Source of the DNA: Nymphaea colorata
Lineage: Eukaryota > Streptophyta > Magnoliopsida > Nymphaeales > Nymphaeaceae
Reading direction: 5' to 3'
Assembly: GCF_008831285.2 (NCBI RefSeq)
Contig: NC_045142.1
Span: forward strand, 25,805,876 to 25,869,875
DNA length: 64,000 nt
This document shows positions 60,453 through 64,000 of this stretch, piece by piece; the stretch's first letter is position 1, and every line of letters starts with the position of its first letter. The position numbers were made by a program, and so were the translations under genes. The notes beneath the pieces are model-generated. The model made no database searches, was not told the origin of the DNA, and saw only the letters and a program-made list of their open reading frames with translations.

Positions 60453-60722
60453 AGGGACATTTGGATGGCACCCTCCTCTAACCGAGTTTTATAAAACCTA
60501 GGTTTTATGAAAACCAAGTTTTTTTAATGAGTTTTAGAAACTTTGTTTTTCTAATTGGGTGGCACATCCAAAACCTGGTTTTTGAATAACCGAAAGAGGA
60601 TTAGGTTTTTCATTTCCTTTTACAAAATCAGGTTTTGTCAAAACTAGGTTTTCTTCAAACCCAGTTTTCATAGTTCCCAAACATTCCAAAACCTGGTTTT
60701 GAAGTGTCACCCAAACACCCCC
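60453..60722. mobile_element. Tourist-like MITE, 270 bp
   Basis: Left AGGGACATTTGGATGGCACC and inverted right GGGGGTGTTTGGGTGACAC are terminal inverted repeats, flanked by TTA at 60450-60452 and 60723-60725. The interior contains repeated AAAACC(T/A)GGTTTT palindromes. Confidence 0.8.
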
Positions 60723-61059
60723 TTAGGGTTCTCAACTTGGCGCCTTTTCTAACCTAACAAAAAGTTATATTAGGTGCTGGTTTGGTCAGGCACTTTGCTT
60801 TCTCCTTCTCTCAAACCCAAGGAAGTTTTTCATTTTAAAACTGCTATGATGGCTTGTTCTCTTATGCATAGACCATAGTGGAAACAAAGTCAAGATTCTC
60901 ACATTTCTTTTAGGAAAGGGAAAAGATCATGTGACAGTCAATATTTTAGATTCAGCCACCACCCTTTTGCAATCATGTGTACATATTTTATATACTTTTT
61001 GTAATATATTAGACTCTTCTCATCTTCTGTTCAGTCTCTTGTTTGGCATATTTTGAGCA

Positions 61060-61775
61060 CCAAAGAAGCATTATCGGGTCAAGCACACAAGGAATAACCA
61101 TAAAAAAGTAAATCGAATTTAAATTCTCAATAAAGATAGAATCTTGACTACTGAATTATATACTTTTTTGCCAGCAGCAGATCTAATCACCTGGCTATAT
61201 TAAAGATTTCAAATTGGAAAGATCAAAAGTTGGATCAGCACATGGGCTGCGTTCCATGGCATAATGTCTTAAAATTCGGTCTAATCTCGAGTTGCCCATT
61301 AACAAAAAGAATGTGTAGAATCTAAGTAGATTTCTTAATTATTGTCAAGAAAGAAGGAAGAAAAAATGCTTGAGCACATCAATAAAAAGCTGTCACCAAG
61401 AACTCATTCAATCTGGTGGGATGCTTGAATTCAAGAACTTGAAATCGAACAACTGAACAAAGGAAAATCAGTTCTTTGTCATCATCTGGTCTAACTGCTA
61501 GGAGTCTCGCTACATCCAGCTTGCATATAACGCCCAAATAGAAAAGCTAATCATTTGCTATCTGGTGCCTAAATAATGCACCACAGGTATATCTTATCGG
61601 ATCAAACACACACCAAACACACACGGAATAACCATTATAGAGTTTAAAGTCTCATTAAAGTTAGAATCTCGACTATCAAATTATGTACTTTCTGTCAGCA
61701 GGAGATCTAATCACCTGGCTATTAAAGCTTTTAATTTGGAAAGATCAAAAGTTGGATTAGCACATGGAGTTCATG
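61060..61775. repeat. Diverged direct duplication, about 180 bp, 530 bp apart
   Basis: About 61068-61250 and 61594-61772 share TTATCGG-TCAA-CACAC, GGAATAACCAT, GAGATCTAATCACCTGGCTA and GGAAAGATCAAAAGTTGGAT in the same order. There is no coding content. Confidence 0.85.
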
Positions 61776-63253
61776 CTTTCATAACAGTGAAATCCCAAAA
61801 AATCGATTCCAGTGTCGTCAGGCAGCTGAGATCTTTCCAGGTTGGAATCAAGTGATGTGATTTCTCACATACACCAAACTCAATTCCGTAACTTCTCAAA
61901 CCATGAAATCTAGACATCCATATGCTCCATATCCTCAAAGAGCTAAGATTTGGAGCGGGGCCTCTTGGATTTGTGTGTGCAGAAACTTTCAATCTCCTAC
62001 AAAATTAACAGCTATGACCTCTGTAATCCAAGTCAATGAAAAAGGCTACAGAATTAAACCATTTTATCACCAGGTCGCTCAAGTTGCAACAGGCTTCAAG
62101 ATAAGGATGTGAATCTGCCTCTTTACATGCTCAAATATCGTTTTCTTGGTAGAACTCTTGTTTCGTTTTGTGTGTGTGTGAGGAGCTCGGATGAAAATTT
62201 GCGGTTCGAAATCTAAAGAAGAAGAAGACTTTATTAATATCAAGCTTTCACGCTAGTGTCTAAAGACTAAATTCCAACTAATGGGCCTTGTATGCCGTTT
62301 TTTTCCAACCTACTTTATGAGAAAAGAGAAGCATTGAATGAACTCTTTTGACTTTGAATGCTTGAGAATTCTCACGCTGCACCGTTTTCTATTCAACTTT
62401 TCTTCATGCAGCAGGATCCTACCAGATCATGCCAATGCAGCTTAGGCATCGATCTCTCGATCTTCTCCAGCTTGGAGTTAGGATGCAACTATTACCAGAT
62501 CAGACTAAAAAAATATTACTTAATCATTTGAGGGTTGAATTCAAATATGAAATCATCTTTAGTGAGAAATCTTGCATCGGATTTGATTTTTACTCCAACT
62601 GTGTCTTTCTGACTAATGCATTCGGATTTCAAATGGATTTCATTACCATATCACGGTACAAGAGCGGCAAACCGTTGACGTCTTGCATGCTTCTTCTAGA
62701 AAACCAATGCCTGCAGGTACCATTTTTCTCATCTAAAAATCTAAACCACTTGCTAAGCAAACTTACCAAGTTTCGCACAAATTGGCTGATTAATACATTA
62801 GGAATTGGCTGTTTAAATCTTACGAAATCGGAATTTTTTTTTTCGAAAATATGTTTCCGAGTGGTATTTCAAGAAATTCCTTTTTTACCCGTTAAGGCAC
62901 GCGAAATTCTTTTTTGGCCCGTTAGAGCACTCTCATTTTGTCGTACTACTCAGGGTGGTGGAACCTCCACAACGGAAGACAGAAGCCTCTGTCGGATAGG
63001 TGATGTGCGAACATCAACGGGGAACGGCCGCTGGCACACTATGAAACACACACAAGAACCATCTTTCGATGTTAGAGGGCACTCTCGCATCGCAAGCAAA
63101 AGCCTCCCTCCTTACCCTGCCGCCTCCCCTCGTCGTCTCTCTCGCCCTCTCACTCTCCTGCTCCCCTCGTCGCCTCTCAAGCCCTCTAACTCTCTTCCTC
63201 TCTCTCAGTAGGGTCTGCCGTCCGCCGGCGGTCGGAGAAGAAGGAGAGAAAAG
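61776..63253. other. NOG1 upstream region
   Basis: No independent gene is recognised. A 260-codon plus-strand frame (62429-63211) ends inside the C/T-rich NOG1 leader and has no recognised domain. Two CCCGTTA motifs lie at 62888 and 62918, and the leader just before the ATG is rich in CTCTCT and CCTC. Confidence 0.5.
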
Positions 63254-64000
63254 ATGGTGCAGTACAATTTCAAGAAGATGACGGTCGTGTCGTCGGGAAA
63301 GGATCTGGTGGACATTGTGCTGTCGCGGACTCAACGGCAGACACCTACGGTGGTGCACAAGGGCTACGCTATTTCCCGCCTCCGGCAGTTCTACATGCGG
63401 AAGGTAAAGTTCACGCAGACTACCTTCCACGACAAGCTCTCCACCATCATCGACGACTTCCCCCGCCTCGACGACATCCACCCCTTCTACTCCGACCTCC
63501 TTCACGTGCTCTACAACAAGGACCACTACAAGCTCGCCCTTGCTCAGGTGAACACCGCTCGATCCCTCATCGGCCGTGTCGCCAAGGATTACGTCCGCCT
63601 GCTCAAGTTCGGCGACTCCCTGTACCGCTGCAAGTCCTTGAAGGTCGCTGCACTCGGTCGGATGTGCACCATCGTCAAGCGCATAGGTCCATCCCTCGCC
63701 TACCTCGAGCAGGTCCGCCAGCACATGTCCCGTCTCCCCTCCATCGACCCCAATACCCGCACCATCCTCATATGCGGCTTCCCCAACGTCGGAAAATCAT
63801 CCTTCATCAACAAGATCACTCGCGCCGACGTCGACGTCCAACCCTACGCCTTCACCACCAAGTCCCTCTTCGTCAGCCACACGGACTACAAGTACCTCCG
63901 CTACCAAGTAATCGACACCCCCGGCATCCTCGACCGGCCGTTCGAGGACAGGAATATCATTGAAATGTGCAGCATCACCGCCCTCGCCCACCTACGTGCT
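63254..64000 (+). CDS. NOG1: Nucleolar GTP-binding protein 1, 5' part (runs off the end)
   Basis: GTPase of the OBG/NOG family required for maturation of 60S pre-ribosomes in the nucleolus. ATG 63254 starts [20 protein letters not shown] and the frame stays open for 249 codons to the window edge without an intron. The NOG1 N-terminal helical domain ([28 protein letters not shown]) is followed by the GTPase domain. The P-loop GFPNVGKSS is at about residues 176-184, and DTPG of the G3 motif is at about 222-225. The family is about 670 residues long, so roughly a third is present. Third codon positions are strongly GC-rich, unlike the surrounding sequence. The large antisense frame 63014-63724 is a shadow. 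Confidence 0.97.
   Translation, partial: MVQYNFKKMTVVSSGKDLVDIVLSRTQRQTPTVVHKGYAISRLRQFYMRKVKFTQTTFHDKLSTIIDDFPRLDDIHPFYSDLLHVLYNKDHYKLALAQVNTARSLIGRVAKDYVRLLKFGDSLYRCKSLKVAALGRMCTIVKRIGPSLAYLEQVRQHMSRLPSIDPNTRTILICGFPNVGKSSFINKITRADVDVQPYAFTTKSLFVSHTDYKYLRYQVIDTPGILDRPFEDRNIIEMCSITALAHLRA

Noticed and set aside
62429-63211. 260-codon ORF upstream of NOG1
   Set aside because: No domain, runs into the low-complexity C/T-rich leader, and has no splice or family support. Probably a chance frame.
63014-63724. 236-codon minus-strand ORF
   Set aside because: Antisense shadow of NOG1 caused by GC-rich codon use.

Overview
This is a nuclear window from a flowering plant. The evidence is GT-AG introns in long genes, a group VII ERF transcription factor, a plastid-type RelA/SpoT homologue (RSH1), a plant F-box/LRR protein, a Ty1-copia retrotransposon and several small DNA transposons. 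The background is AT-rich. The ERF gene and the start of the NOG1 gene have GC-rich third codon positions, whereas the F-box and RSH1 genes do not. That contrast is seen in monocots and some early-diverging angiosperms, but the lineage is not settled here.

Layout. 1-3570: no gene; a (TA)n tract, a GAGCTCGAG-rich repeat and a 59-bp tandem repeat. 3571-4573 (-): ERF-VII gene starting Met-Cys-Gly-Gly, with a TATA-like box and an upstream G-box. 4640-11680: repeats and MITE-like elements, no gene recognised. 11684-19175 (+): a small gene for a 78-residue single-pass membrane protein, with an inferred leader exon near 11.7 kb and a ~7-kb leader intron carrying three related transposons with 8-bp target duplications. 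21.85-22.33 kb: a broken tandem copy of the same gene. 22558-27882 (-): a complete but dead Ty1-copia element (LTRs, primer-binding site, gag, integrase, RT, RNase H) with four in-frame stops, a frameshift and an RT deletion. 28411-30708: a 2.3-kb element with TTA target duplications. 32061-35099 (-): six-exon F-box/LRR gene. 40807-43368 (+): three-exon gene for a 540-residue protein with two predicted membrane segments and an Asp/Gly/Ser-rich repeat region; no family recognised. 45420-57187 (-): RSH1, 24 coding exons, 890 residues, with a fourth transposon of the family above in an intron. 57.2-63.2 kb: no gene; microsatellite, duplications, MITE. 63254-64000 (+): 5' part of NOG1, running off the end.

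The genes do not form a functional cluster. They are unrelated housekeeping or regulatory genes: oxygen-sensing transcription, plastid (p)ppGpp metabolism, ubiquitin ligase substrate recognition and 60S ribosome biogenesis. The most unusual items are the 540-residue repeat protein, the four-copy transposon family with matching 8-bp target duplications, and the broken duplicate of the small membrane-protein gene. All exon structures were read by eye, and each listed junction keeps the reading frame.
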